Source: Channallabes apus (taxonomy: Eukaryota > Chordata > Actinopteri > Siluriformes > Clariidae). From it: a DNA stretch of 64,000 nucleotides. Numbering within the stretch: the first letter of the stretch is position 1; every line of letters begins with the position of its first letter. Of this stretch, positions 1 to 13,693 are shown piece by piece. Below the pieces are notes generated by a model, which was not told the DNA's origin, ran no database searches, and worked only from the letters and a program-made list of their open reading frames with translations. The stretch is from contig CM060115.1 of assembly GCA_030522415.1 (NCBI GenBank), positions 17,409,992-17,473,991 of the forward strand, written 5' to 3'. A program made the position numbers and the translations under genes.

Positions 1-3000
1 ACAGTTTGGGCTGAGAATACTCAAGCTCTAAATATGGTTTCAGATCAGGTAACTCATTGTGACGTGGTCTAGAAGAGCTTAATTAAATACATTGTGTGTT
101 TCTGTGTGTGTGTGTGTACTATTTTGTCATGAGTGGTGATAAATCTCTTTTTCACAATTTACTCCTCAAGGCTCTTCAAGAATGGCGAGCAATACAATAC
201 ATGGCCACAGGACCAGGAGGATAAAGAAAGTTTGTTAGTGGATGAAGAAAAGGTAAGATTCCTCAAGTTTTTCATGTACGTTTTCCATGCGCTTACAAAA
301 AACTAAATTTCCTTTTTTTTTTTTTTTGTTCCGTCAACAGGAGCTGAAGAAACTGGTTTATCAGGCCTCTGAGGAAAGGCATCAAAAGGTTTGTTTGTTA
401 TAAGTATATTGAACTAACAGTAGAATTTTATTTACTGAACTAAATGACATTTCAGGCTTTTGAGACAAGACGTCAGCGAGTGTCTGTGTGTGATGAACCG
501 GCAGATGGGGAATTGTTAAAATTTAAATATCCAGATGGACACATCAGCATGAGGAAATTCAACTTGTCTGAGTCAATTCAGGTGAGGTTTTCAGCTCGAC
601 AAAAATATCAGTCGTCTTCATGGTGATTAAGTGGATTGTTAAAGTTGGCCGGTATAACAAAATGTCTGTTTTTAGGATTTTTGTTTGACTTTGTTGGACA
701 AGGAGACATGGCGAGTGAAATTTTTGATTCGAGCCACTTCATCAAAATCAATTAAGAGCAGTTCCTCAGGGTCGATACTGGATCATGGCATGAAGGCACC
801 TTCAACTCTATATGTACTTTGGTTATCATATCAGGATGTACAGGTGAATATGTAACTGTATGTTGTATTTTATTTCCTGTGTCACATGAAAACAGAATGC
901 ATGTTTGATTCATGTAAGCTCACATATTGTGCATGTTTGTTGTCAAATAAGGAAATTCTCTCACATCAAGAAAGTGATGGCATGTATGTCCTTCAACATG
1001 CATCTCCTGGTCAGCCATTGCTGCCTGAGTCCTCCAGCCAGCCACCAATGGCTGTTCCCTCCAGCCAGCCACTGCTCACACTGTGTTCCACTGAACCAAG
1101 GTTCTCTGTGCCTTCTATTCTGCCACCACTGCCTGAATCCTCCAGCCAGCCACCAGTCACTCTGGTATCACACCCACTAGAAACCCTGTTTTCTCAAGGT
1201 GAAGAACCACTCACTGCTTCACCTGCCCAGGAACCAATCATTATTCTTGATGAACAAGAGGAGCCAAAATCTGTCTCCCAATCACTACATGACCTCAAAC
1301 GACCTGTGAATGAGTGTGAGTTTTCTCATTAACCTTGATAGATAGATATTATTATTATTATTTTATGATTGTACCACTATCCTCAAAGTCGGTAAACACA
1401 GTGTGATGCTCATCTTGTTACCCTTTAATCAGGTGATTAAATTTGCTATGATTATATGGAACATTTGACATGACTAAAATAAACTTCTTTGATTACAGGA
1501 TTGATCTACAGACCAGACTGAAAAAACTAGTCAGCAAAGTTGATGGAAGCTCCAGCTCAACAAGCAACCAAATAAATGTATGCAGGAATAACATTTTCCC
1601 GTGTAGCTTGCGAGTATTCAAACGTAGGCACTTTAACCCTGAAGCAAAGTTAGACGTTGTGTTTGTGGATGAAGATGACGATGCTGAAGGGGCAGTTGAT
1701 GAAGGTGGCCCAACAAGAGAATACTTAAGGCTGTTGGTGAGGGCCATCCATGAGGGTCATGAGAAGAAACGTCAGTTGTGCTTTGATACTCAAGGTAAGT
1801 AAGCCCACATTCTTGACTGTTTTCTCCCAACCTGCAGAATTCCCTTGTAAGTTGTTCTTGGAAACTTATTTTGAAAACCTAATCTTGCCTTAACTATTTC
1901 TCCTGTCTGATTTCTTGTTTTGTCTGTTTTTATTCTTATGTCAGTCGTAGTTCTGCTAACACTCATCACTACATTGTTAAAACATGCATTGTTGTAAGAA
2001 TTATTTAAAAAATTCTATATTTTACTGCATTATTTTTCATTTTAGCTTCGCAGACAAAACTGTACACAGTCGTGGCAAAAATGATCGCTGTGTGTGTTGT
2101 TCATGGAGGAGTTGGTCCACACTTTTTCTCCGAAAGGCTTTTCCAGCAGATCTGTGGATTACCAACACCTCCTACATGGGAGATGAAGTTGGTGACCAGA
2201 CCTTCAGGGAACAATTAATCAAAGTAAGTGGGAGATTAAAGGTGTTACACACTGAATGTACAGTCTGTTCTGTGAACATCCTTCAAGCTGCAAGAATCTT
2301 GTATAAAGATGAACATAGCTCTCCACAGTTCATTAAAGGGGTAAATTTAATATGAATAAGAAGTTGGCAACTTAATCATCTTAATCTACCGGTTCAATTT
2401 ATTGTGGAGAGCTATGTTCATCTATATACTGTACAAGATTCTTAAAAGCCAGGGCTTCTGGGCTCTACTTCACAATGTTGTAATTATCCTTGTCTCTTAA
2501 GTGCATCTCTCTCTCTCTCTGATAAAGGAAGCAATGACGGGCCAGGAGGCGAACAGTGCCATTGCAGAGGCAGCGGACAGTCTCAGCATTATAGGTGCCT
2601 TGAGACATGTCTCCAGCCTGGAGGAGAAGGACTCCCTTGTCCAGTCTGCTGCAGACTTCTTTGTCAATGGAAGGATGCAGACTGCCCTGGACCAGTAAGC
2701 AATTTCACCCACTTGTCTTTGGTCAGATAAATAAAAACGGTCATTAGCACAGGACAACTGACACATTACATAACACATTTTACAGGTTTGTTGAGGGGTT
2801 AAGAACCTCGAGCTTACTGGACGAGTTGGGAAGGAATCCGGCGATATTCTACATGTTTGTAAACGAGGAGACGCCACTTCAGCCGAAGGACCTCTGCACT
2901 TTATTTGAAGTTGACTTCTCTGTGCAGGGCAGCAGCAGAAGAGCCGTGGAGAACATGACAATTAGTTTTTGGCGTGACTGGTTAATTGATATTGAAGGTA

Positions 3001-3704
3001 TACTATTTATTGTATTAGTAATGTCATGTACTTAATACAGTGATTTTGAGGTCATTTTGTTGTTCAGTCCAAAAAGAGTCATTTTGCCACAACTCAAAGA
3101 TATTCAGTTTACTGTAATAAAGAAGTAAAGAAACCAGAAAACATTTAAGAAGCTGAGATCAAAGATTTCTTTACTTTCATTCCCAATAGATTAAATTATC
3201 AAAGTATTTGGAAATTCCTTTAATAATCCATTGACTGTTTCACTTCTCCATCTCCATCATGGAGTGAGGGACATCACTGCTTTTTAGTTGTGGAGGTAGA
3301 ATGAAACAAGACCTACTAAGAACGACTTTATTTTTTGTTTATTTTTAAATATTAGTGGAACAATTTCAAGATTTTGCTCTTCATATTTGTCATTTATCAT
3401 ACCTGTCAAAAAAAAAATAAATTAGAGTAGGTATTAAAATGTTTAAGAGGCATAAATGACTTTTCTGGGCTTCGTACTGTATACTCCCAACGTTGTGCAG
3501 AATGCAGTCCAATTCCCCTTGAACAGATGTTGGAGTTCACATCTGGAGCATCAACTGTTCCTCCCCTGGGATTTCCACACCGTCCCCAAATTCAGTTCCT
3601 TCATGATGTCAATAAAATCTTTCCAGAGGCAAATACCTGCCACACACTCCTCCGCCTCCCCAAACACAATGGTAAGGTTCAGCTGAAGTGGCTTTAACTA
3701 AGGT

Positions 3705-4280
3705 TACACTACATGAGGGCTCTTTAGCTTTGTGCCTGAGGGCTTCAAGAAGAAGACACACACCAGAGCAATTTAACCAAACCAAAAGTGGATTATACAA
3801 AAAGCTGCACCAACCAATAAAACTGATAAATAAACACTATATAGAAAATGTCCACAATGAGAACTGGAGTGTGAGTGTGTGTGTAAAATGTCCACAGTCC
3901 AGGTTATTGTCTGTGTGAATGGAGGAGATGGATCGGTCTGACCAGAGATGATGCTCTAATCCCCCCGGAGGCCGATGACGGAGAGTGAGAACCCGAGAGA
4001 AGCAATGTAGAGGGTACTAATCCCGCAAAGCACAGTCTCCTCTGTTCTCCTTAAACCTCCGCTCACACCAACTAGAACCCGCGCGATGAAAACTCCAAAC
4101 TCCGCCCACGAGGCTTTTTCCGGACTGGCTTTTATTTCCGTGTCACGTGACCACGTGCGTCACCATTTTCCCGGGCCGACCGGCAACGTAGTCTCGCGAG
4201 AGTTTGAGAGCGGGAACCAATACACATTCTATATAAATATATTGGTACAAACAACCTTGGTGGGCGCAACCAGTACAGTG
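3705..4280 (-). mobile_element. solo LTR related to the LTR element at 46-49 kb
   Basis: This segment follows the same order of blocks as the LTRs at 45992 and 48375. It has an accaaaccaa / gattatac block, then a gtgtg-rich stretch running into aaatgtccacagtccaggtt, then a disease-free but degenerate match to the 'cggtctgacc' block, and then a CpG-rich end with CACGTG. Only one copy and no internal region are seen, so it is probably a solo LTR in the last intron of the HECT-like gene. The exact ends and the target duplication were not resolved. On the minus strand the CpG-rich part would be U3. Confidence 0.5.
4142..4201. promoter_or_regulatory. CpG-rich promoter-like cluster: CLEAR-type E-box and TCTCGCGAGA
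   Basis: GTCACGTGAC at 4142-4151 has the form of a CLEAR/USF-type E-box and is followed at once by a second CACGTG. TCTCGCGAGA at 4192-4201 is the palindromic CGCG element bound by BANP at vertebrate CpG-island promoters. Both lie in the presumed U3 of the solo LTR. Binding is inferred from motif identity alone. Confidence 0.45.
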
Positions 4281-4659
4281 CTGCAGCTGTCTTCATTTTA
4301 AGCCGACTTATTTACACTATAAATAATTTGGCCTTATGTGCAGAGCTACAGAATGGTTAGGACACCTTCAAGAAATCTATGCTTGAGGGAATTGTGCAGG
4401 CTCCAGGTTGTTGTTGTTGCGTGAACAGTCTGCGACTGTAATAGTTCAGCAGCCACACCACTCTGCTTTTTCACTCGGTGTTAGTGTTACACACTGTTTA
4501 CTGTCACCTCAAAAGTTTGTGAGATGCAGCACTTTATTTAGAAAATTGTTAGTGTTTTACACTTTGCTGGGTTTGGCAATGGTTTTATAATGTTTAGAAT
4601 TTTGCATAATTCTGCATTAGATACTCATCTGGAGTGTGTGACCATTTACTGTAGACTTC

Positions 4660-4665
4660 AATAAA
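4660..4665 (+). promoter_or_regulatory. polyadenylation signal of the HECT-like gene
   Basis: AATAAA lies about 220 bases after the putative stop at 4439-4441 and is followed by a T-rich stretch. It fits the 3' end of the UBX/HECT-like gene, but no cleavage site can be proved. Confidence 0.4.
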
Positions 4666-4778
4666 TGGATTGTTACAGCCTTGACTTTGAACTTTGTTTA
4701 ACTCCACAGTCTACTGCTTGACTGTCAAGTTCTCTTTTGCCAACATACATCTGACAGTATTACCCATTAGTATGTCAA

Positions 4779-7300
4779 GTCAAGTCAAATTTATTTATAG
4801 AGCACATGTTTAACACAACCGTAGTTGATCCAAAGTGCTTTACAATAAAAATAAACAGCAAAAGATAAAACAAATATAAAAGGAATTAAAAAGAAAATTC
4901 ATAACACAACAATTTAACACAAATTAGTTATGCAAAATACATGCACATCACCACCCGAATGCTAATGAGTAGAAATAAGTCTTTAAGCTTGATTTAAAAA
5001 TGTCCAATGATGTAGCAGCTCTGATGTGCAATGGTAAACTGTTCCAGAGTTTTAGGGCAACTACTGAAAAAGCTCGATCACCCTTCGTCTTACAACGTGA
5101 ACGAGGGACGGATAATAGTAATTGATCGTTAGATCTTAAAGACCTAGAAGCTGCGTAGGGTGTAATAAGGTTACAGTCTGGAGCAGAATTTTGCAGTGCC
5201 TTATATGCAAAAAGAAGAATCTTAAAATCAACTCTAAATTTTACAGGAAGCCAGTGCAATGAAGCGAGAACTGGGGTGATGTGATCCCTTTTCTTAGCAC
5301 CTGTTAACAATCTGGCTGCCGCATTTTGAACCATCTGTAACCGAGAGAATGTAGATTGAGGTAGGCCAACGTACAGAGAGTTACAGTAATCCAGATGAGA
5401 AGAAATTAATGCACGAATTACAATTTCAAGGTCTTTACAGGATAAAAAGTGTTTCACCTTAGCCAATGATCTGAGATGAAAAAAGCTACTCTTTACAACG
5501 GTATTTATATGCTTGTCAAAGTGGAGAAAAGGATCAAGATAGACGCCAAGATTCTTTACATAGTCATGTAGGTTGTTACTTAGAGAACCTAACTGTATTT
5601 TGATAGAGTTATTAATAAAAGCAGGACCCAATAGCAACACCTCGGTTTTATTTTCATTAAATTGCAAAGAGTTTTTTGCCATCCAGGTTTTTGACTTCAC
5701 TAAGACATGACAAAAGATGATCAGATGAAAAGACATTTCCTGATTTGAGTGGAAAATATAATTGGAGGTCATCAGCGTAAAAATGGTAATTAATATTATG
5801 TTTCCGAAGAATTGAACCCAAAGGAAGCATATAAATGGAGAACAAAAGAGGCCCAAGAATGGATCCCTGTGGAACACCACACTGGATAGGTGCAACGGGA
5901 GAAGTAATAGATCCAATATTTACAGAAAACGTTCTCCCCTTTGGGTATGAGGCAAACCACTCTAAGGCTAAACCCTGCACGCCGACAACACACTCAAGTC
6001 GATTCAGAAGAATATTATGATCAACCGTATCAAATGCAGCACTTAAGTCCAGAAGTATTAAGATAGCAGAAGATCCTGAATAAATGTCGAACAGGCTTTA
6101 GGTGGTCTGTAAACTAACACACAAAGCAAAGGTCCATTTAGATCCGTTTTAGAAGTTGCACCTCAAAACTGAGAAAGGCATCAGCAGGCAGAAGTCTACA
6201 TTTGAATGAATTTGTAAAACCAGTGGCTACGCCACCACCATGTCCACTTGGTCTGGGAGTGCTGTAGAAGGAACAGTCAGAGGGGGACAGCTCACCAAAA
6301 CATGACATGTCACCATTTATTACCCAAGTTTCAGTCATAAACAAAAAGTCCAAGGTATGAGAAATAAAAAAACCATTTAAAATAAGTGTTTTATTTGCCA
6401 GTGATCTAGCATTCACTAGAGCCATTTTGACTGGTGGGTGAGTAATCGATGAAGAAGTGGAGGTGCCTAATAGAGGTGCCTAATGAAACAGATCCCAGGT
6501 GACGGAGATTCTTAAGGTTCACGGTCCTATTTATCCCGACGTGCTTTTGTATGCCATCGGTGATAAGAAGAGCAAACAGCAGGTATGGTAACTCCAGTAG
6601 CTGAGCTAGTGGAAGCAGTCTTTGTACACTGTCCGTGACGGGAGGCCCGATGTATATACCGGGGCCGGCCAGCAATTCCAAGTGCGATACAGTGATCGCG
6701 GAGTTCAACGTGCAGTTTTGGACGGATTTTAAACTTCAAAGACTGCCAGTCCGAAGATGAATAAAATGGCACATTATAATTCCACAAGCCGAAAGGCAGT
6801 AATGAATCCTGCAAGACCACACAGAGAGTAGTGAAAACGAACAAGCCCACAACAAGCATCAGAAGGAAAGACATCATACAGCCGCATATACTCCTCCAGG
6901 TTTTAAACACACGTTAGCCAGCACGCCAAAAAACTAGGCCACTTTACAAGATCACCTCCGCCAGAACAAGCGCATGACCGATAACCAGCAGCCGACAACC
7001 GACACCCCGAGAGTAAGTGTTACAGTAACTTCCTCACGGAGGAGGACAGTAGAACAGCCGCTGCATGGTGGCGGAAGCTCACGTTTGGGAGGTACAGCTT
7101 TACTGAAGGTGGTATCCAGGTAAGTTTGTAAAACGTTATGATAAAAACTAATTCAGGTGAGACTGGATAAAACTGGAAAATCAAACAGGTTGCAGAGCTT
7201 CAGAAACATATAGAGCGGAGAGCAGCGGCAGTCAGACACGCCAGCGTTCGCTCAAACCGGGAGTAAGTGTGGAATCGTTTTTTACATCAAATTTCAAAAG
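4779..7300 (-). mobile_element. L2/CR1-like LINE, internally deleted
   Basis: Read on the minus strand, the element starts near 7300 with a G/C-rich 5' region. ORF2 begins near 6910-6420 in two frames, leading into the endonuclease start ALVNARSLANK, TETWV and GHGGGVA (6425-6138). Shortly after a YRPPK motif, near 6065, it jumps straight to the reverse-transcriptase core: LDLSAAFD is missing, then [19 protein letters not shown] and [10 protein letters not shown] (5980-5657). It continues through the C-terminal region (LDYCNSLY, NAAARLLTG, ITPVLASLHWLPV) to a stop at 4948. The middle of ORF2, including the end of the endonuclease and the N-terminal RT, is therefore deleted. The 3' end at 4779 has repeated TTGAC, typical of L2-like tails. 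It cannot transpose on its own. Confidence 0.8.
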
Positions 7301-7550
7301 AGGCAGGGTACTCCCCCATAAAGTTATTTCCTATTGTTTTGGTACAAAGATCCCTTGTAGGGTCCCTATCCTATATAGATAATACAAAAAGTTGTAGATT
7401 AGGCTAACTGGCATTCTGAAATTGCCCATAGTTTATGAATGATAATTGAGCGTTCAGCTTGCAACTGCCCCCTTAAGTAACTGCCACAAAAACGATGGAT
7501 ATATGTCCATGGAGGGGAGGATATGTCATGGGGTGGCAGAGACATTCCTT

Positions 7551-8111
7551 TTAACCCTGGAAAACCCAGACCACCTTATCCTAATAGGAAATCTATCTCC
7601 TTTGGCTGAAATGATGATACAGACCCAGTGAACCCTAAAACAGGTGTTTTTTTTTTAAAATTAACCCTTTCCTACTACATGTAATGACATGGGTCATATA
7701 TGACCCCTTGGGATATCCAGTATGTTTGACCAACTGGTAACTTTCACTCATGACATAAAGGCAGGAGTTCTTTCTTAGTAAGGAAAGACCAGATTCTCAT
7801 TTCAAAATATATTTATTGATTTTAACTTTTCATCAATGACTATGCACATAAAGTTTTATTCTAAGGCAGGAACTAAAAACACTGGCATCAGCTTTTATAT
7901 CACCAAATAAAAAGCACAGTAGCAGCCATGTTTGATGTGAAAAAAATCAGGTTAGTTCAGTCAGTTACCACTAAATGTCAGTGTTATGGGTTCACATAGG
8001 GCACACTGGGTTGTAATGCAAAAAGAAATCTTTACTTTGGTGTGTGGGTTGAATATGACGATGAAATAAAAGCCTGGGTCAAATATGACCCCATGGGTTC
8101 TCCAGGGTTAA
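7551..8111. mobile_element. piggyBac-type MITE with TTAA target duplication
   Basis: TTAA at 7551-7554 and 8108-8111 flanks a 553-bp segment (7555-8107). Its ends are inverted repeats: CCCTGGAAAACCCA at the left and the reverse complement of CCCTGGAGAACCCA at the right, with one mismatch in 14. TTAA duplication and ends starting CCC are diagnostic of piggyBac elements. No transposase is encoded, so it is non-autonomous. Two near-identical 16-bp palindromes of the form GGGTCA-WATA-TGACCC lie at 7691-7706 and 8076-8091. Confidence 0.85.
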
Positions 8112-8585
8112 AACCAAAATGGAAGAAAAAACAACTGTAATGATTCATATTAAACAAATAATGATTCCTGAACACATCTGTTCTGTTTACATTTTGCCTG
8201 GAGGAAAAGCACAAGCAAGGATAGCAATTACACATTCTCCAAACAATACAAAATATACACATATACACTAAATATAAAATACAAGCAAGGTAATCTGCTA
8301 TCTTTAACGATGCTGAGTTAAACAAAGGAAGGCAGTAGGTTTCACCAAGAATTGTAGAGTTTAACTCTACAGAATGTATGTCTTCATACTTCCTGGGAAA
8401 AAAACACAAGATTTATATTAGTAAAAGAACTGTTTGTTTAGATGTTAACTCTTTAACTGTCAAATGTACATTACATTAAATGAATTTATTAAATGAACAA
8501 ATGTTGGAACATTATATAATACAGTAAGAAACATCTATTGTGCTCTGGTGACAGCGGATGCATTCAGTGGTGGATTGTGTATGTT
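8112..8585. other. no gene recognised
   Basis: This stretch is AT-rich. A 125-codon minus-strand frame that overlaps it has no recognisable domain and runs into the MITE end, so it is not called. It separates the MITE from the transposase stop codon. Confidence 0.5.
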
Positions 8586-9922
8586 TTAGGTTTCAATTAC
8601 ATTTGTCATTTCTGCACAGCATGTTAGATACTTTATCTTCAAATGTGAAATGTGATCAACAGCATGAGAGATTGGCTCCTGTTGGTGTTGACTGAGACTG
8701 ATGTGAGATTTGAGGCCTAGAATCAAGGCAGGGAGATCAGCATCATTATTACTGGGTAAAGAGTCAATTCCATGCTGTGTTAGAACCGCCTCCAAATTCT
8801 GTGGTCTGTAGGGATTTTCCCCAAACACATTGTTGATTGCTCCACTGTCCACTGCCATATTTAAGAGCATGCCTTCCGTCCAGATTTGAGTGGGTGTCCG
8901 GTTGTTTTCTGTACACAAAGCATGGTCGTTCCAGGCCTCCCTAAAGCGCTCAAGGCTTTTTTGAATCTCTGGAAGAAAAACTATGTGAAGAGAAAGTTTG
9001 TGGATGTCATTATTGAGATCCAGATGCTGTGAGTCCTCAAGCGAGTAGAACATGCTGTAAAAGGATTGCAGCACATGCAAGAAAACATCCCTGCAGAGAC
9101 GTTCGATTCTCTGGTTGTGGACTGATTCCCCTGTAATGAAACTGCGCTGCTCAATACCCTGCAGAAGATTCATGAATAAGGCCACCTGAAAGTTCTCAAC
9201 ACCATGATGTGATCGGACTCTGGATGGTAGTCCATACAGGCACGTGGCTTTAAGAAACTGACACAGCACAGTGTTGGCACGGTTGTCAGTGTTGCAATGT
9301 AGAAAAGTCATCAGCCGAGAATGTCCATCTATGGCTCCATGAACTACGAAGCTCCATCTAAAAAGTGTGAAACAACAAATAAATAAAGGCAACAATCAGT
9401 TGTTATGACAATACTGTGCTAGATGACATCACTGTGTTTTTTTAGTCCTCTATCACAAGAAATATTTGAGTTGCAGCCTACATGATCTAGACAAACCAAA
9501 CAGGCTGCCAAGGTTGTACATCAGGTTTACACTCAAGCACACTAATGAACTAGTTAATGGCCAATAAAGACGACCACTGCATAGGTTAATTGTCTAAAAT
9601 AATTGTCAGTAGCACTGTCTTGGTGTCTACTGCATGGCTAAGTCTTGAAAACCTGACCTACAGCCTTGACTGGATCATTACAGTGCAGAAGTCATAGATT
9701 GTGGGTAACCAACATTTTTCCCAGGATGAATTCACCTTATGAGGCGCATGTTTCCATCTATATGCCACAGGCTGTTGGGGTATGGTGCATGATCCACCCG
9801 TCCTGCCACAGTGCTGCTCCATGTCCTAGCAGTAGCTGCTGGGTTTACCTGTGCCAACATCTCCCGCATCCTATGTTGTGGAACCAGGTGTCCATCCGCA
9901 TGTAGCAACGCTCTTATCATCT
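8586..9922 (-). mobile_element. integrase-core (rve/DDE) transposase, IS3EU-like, partial
   Basis: Two minus-strand exons are seen: about 9914-9736 and 9357-8586, joined by a 378-bp intron (donor GTGAAT, acceptor TTTAG) that restores the codon in LIR-W. The protein reads ALLHADGHLVPQ..., NSLWHIDGNMRLIR, WSFVVHGAIDGHSRL, LPSRVRSHHGVENFQ, then NQRIERLCRDVF. This is the order of an integrase catalytic core: first Asp in HIDGN, second normally in RSDHGGEN, and Glu in NQRIERL. Here the second Asp is His (codon at 9207-9209), so catalysis should be lost. The exon or exons coding the N-terminus were not found to the right. Similar cores belong to eukaryotic IS3-like (IS3EU) DNA transposons; that family name is from memory. 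It converges with the HECT-like gene. Confidence 0.7.
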
Positions 9923-10424
9923 AAAATTCATTCATTCATTCATTTTCTATACCGCTTAATCCTGTGATCATCTAAAATAATAATAATAATAATAATGTCA
10001 GTTGCTAGAAGCTAGAGTCAACAGTAAAATATAAAGACATGTCAAACTCTGCTAAAGTGAGTTTACTCTGCCACCTAGTGGTAGAAGATTAATAGTGTGG
10101 GGTTTGAACCTGGCACCTTCTAAACCTGGGCCTTAACCACTAAGCTACCCCTGTACCCCTGTACTACACCAACATGACATGGAAATCTTTGCCTTGATTG
10201 TCTGCTTGCGAAGAGGATTTCTAGTGTCTAGTATTTCTGTTTCAAACCTGCAGCATCTGCAAACGTGTCACATTTGTGGTGAAACTGTAGCCTTGGATTC
10301 TTGTTCTCGACTGACAGGACTGAGATCCCAGTGTGGTCTTCTGCAATTGTAGGTTATCTGCTTTGGCTTTGATGGGTTTCCATCTACAGCATCCTGAGAT
10401 GATGTTTAACACAGTTGTACAAAC

Positions 10425-10457
<33 letters not shown>

Positions 10458-10484
10458 CTATTATTCATAGCTTTTCTTACAGCA

Positions 10485-10775
10485 CAAACACCTACAAACC
10501 TGATGTTTTACACACCATTACGTGTAAACTCTAGAGACTGGTGTGTGTGAAAATACCAGCAGGTCAGCAGGTTCTACTTAAACCAGGTCATCCGACACCA
10601 TCATTGATACGAACAACATCTTTTTATTCATTCTGATATTTTATGTCAAAAAAGTTTAAGGTCTCCACCTGTCAAGATTTGTTTCCACTGTGTTGCTGCC
10701 ACTTGATTGGCTAATTAGATGATTGCACTGCAGGTGTTTGAGTGTTCCTAATAAAGTGGTTGGTGAGTGTAGAAA
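10485..10775. mobile_element. non-autonomous DNA-transposon fragment
   Basis: The stretch from the CCTGATGTTTTACACACCATTA-like start (near 10498) to the CCTAATAAAGTGG...GTGAGTGTA end (near 10770) matches from memory a widespread fish interspersed repeat. That repeat shows the same short blocks: CTCTAGAGACTG, GATTGGCTAATTAGAT and the terminal GTGAGTGTAG. No coding capacity is seen. Superfamily is not assigned. Confidence 0.5.
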
Positions 10776-11635
10776 AAAGAAAAAAGTTTGACTTACAAGG
10801 GCACACGATTCCAATGTGAGTACTTGCAGTGCTTTTGGAAAGAATTAATAGGTGTAAATTATAAAACTATTGGTAAAGAAATCCAGTCTGCACTAAAATG
10901 AGTATTCTTGGTCTTTTTCCACCTGCTTTATCTTCGAAATCATGTGAACAGAAGTTAGTAAATGTGTGTCTATTGCATACGAAGCGCCTGATTGACATTC
11001 ACTGGTCCATGATTCCTGCTCCATCTGTGTGACTCTGGATTAAGGAAATGTCTTCTATAGCAATGGAAAGACTCACTTATTCAAGCACAAAAAATGCACA
11101 CAGTTTACAAGATTTAGGACTTTGGGCTTTTTAGATGAGAATAGACTGTTGAGTAACTCAAGTGTTTAATAACAGCTGACTGTGTTAATACGTCAATTAT
11201 GTTTAAGACTTATGTTAATATGTTTTCACTTTCATTGGAATTTATATCTGTTGAACTGTCAGTCTTAATGTATTTTAGAAAATTATTATTATTATTATTA
11301 TTATTATTTATTTATTTTTGCATGTGTGTATATATTCCTATGGCTCTAATATTTACTAATACAGTATATATGAAACACTTTTTTTTCTTAATGTTTTGAA
11401 ACTAATTTTCTGCAAAAAATAAAAAGAATGTTAAATGATCGTGATAAAGTCCTAAACTTCATGTCATCTATCTCAGCACAGGCACGACTAAGACTTTAAC
11501 CCGAACGTTCCTGTATGTTTTGAAGTCTACAGCACATAAGATTTTTGGCGGTGTGATAAAGACCCCAAACACTTTCAGCAGTTAAATCATTGTGTGAATG
11601 AACCAAACACTGACACACGAGAGAATTCTCAGAAC

Positions 11636-11641
11636 TTTATT
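11636..11641 (-). promoter_or_regulatory. intelectin polyadenylation signal
   Basis: On the minus strand this reads AATAAA, about 155 bases after the intelectin stop codon. Position and orientation fit the 3' end of that gene. Confidence 0.55.
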
Positions 11642-11698
11642 GTGTCGTAAAAATCAGGATTGAGGAAACACACACTGATTATAAACTTGCTGTCCTCT

Positions 11699-11731
<33 letters not shown>

Positions 11732-11795
11732 TCTAGGAATCATGCATGCATAGTGATGTGTGAATAGTGTGCTGTTTGTTCTGGAATGTTCTCTC

Positions 11796-13693
<1,898 letters not shown>

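Larger units (their letters stand above)
171..4441 (+). pseudogene. UBX/HECT E3 ubiquitin-ligase-like gene (G2E3-like), frameshifted
   Basis: Exons joined by GT-AG sites are about 171-252, 341-388, 456-581, 676-843, 952-1313, 1499-1794, 2046-2223, 2528-2694, 2786-2997 and 3450-3671, with a probable last exon near 4350-4441. The product starts with a charged segment and a UBX-like ubiquitin fold (FKYPDGHISMRKF, then STLYVLWL). A Ser/Pro-rich linker with SSQPP repeats follows, then a HECT domain (EGAVDEGGPTREYL, VVHGGVGPHFF, TVPPLGF). The HECT active-site Cys is present in FPEANTCHTLLRLP near 3648. HECT proteins pass ubiquitin from an E2 to a substrate through this Cys. The frame shifts by one base near 2173: upstream it reads CGLPTPP, downstream DEVGDQTFREQLIK, and staying in the first frame meets a TAA. 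The last exon (FKKSMLEGIVQAP) also seems out of frame. The start lies left of the window. It may be a transposon-linked gene family rather than a host gene. Confidence 0.7.
9923..11795. other. repeat-rich intergenic region
   Basis: No gene is seen. There is a short TTCA microsatellite with a fish-repeat fragment at 9930-9970, flanked by an 11-bp direct repeat ATCATCTAAAA. An AAT run sits at 9977, and a SINE B-box fragment (GTTTGAACC, rest degenerate) near 10100. ATT runs lie at 10428 and 11286, and an AC run at 11700-11728. Confidence 0.55.

Noticed and set aside
2497..2961. 154-codon minus-strand frame
   Set aside because: It lies antisense to two good HECT exons and crosses their intron; no domain.
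8032..8409. 125-codon minus-strand frame
   Set aside because: It has no recognisable domain and enters the piggyBac-type MITE; likely chance.
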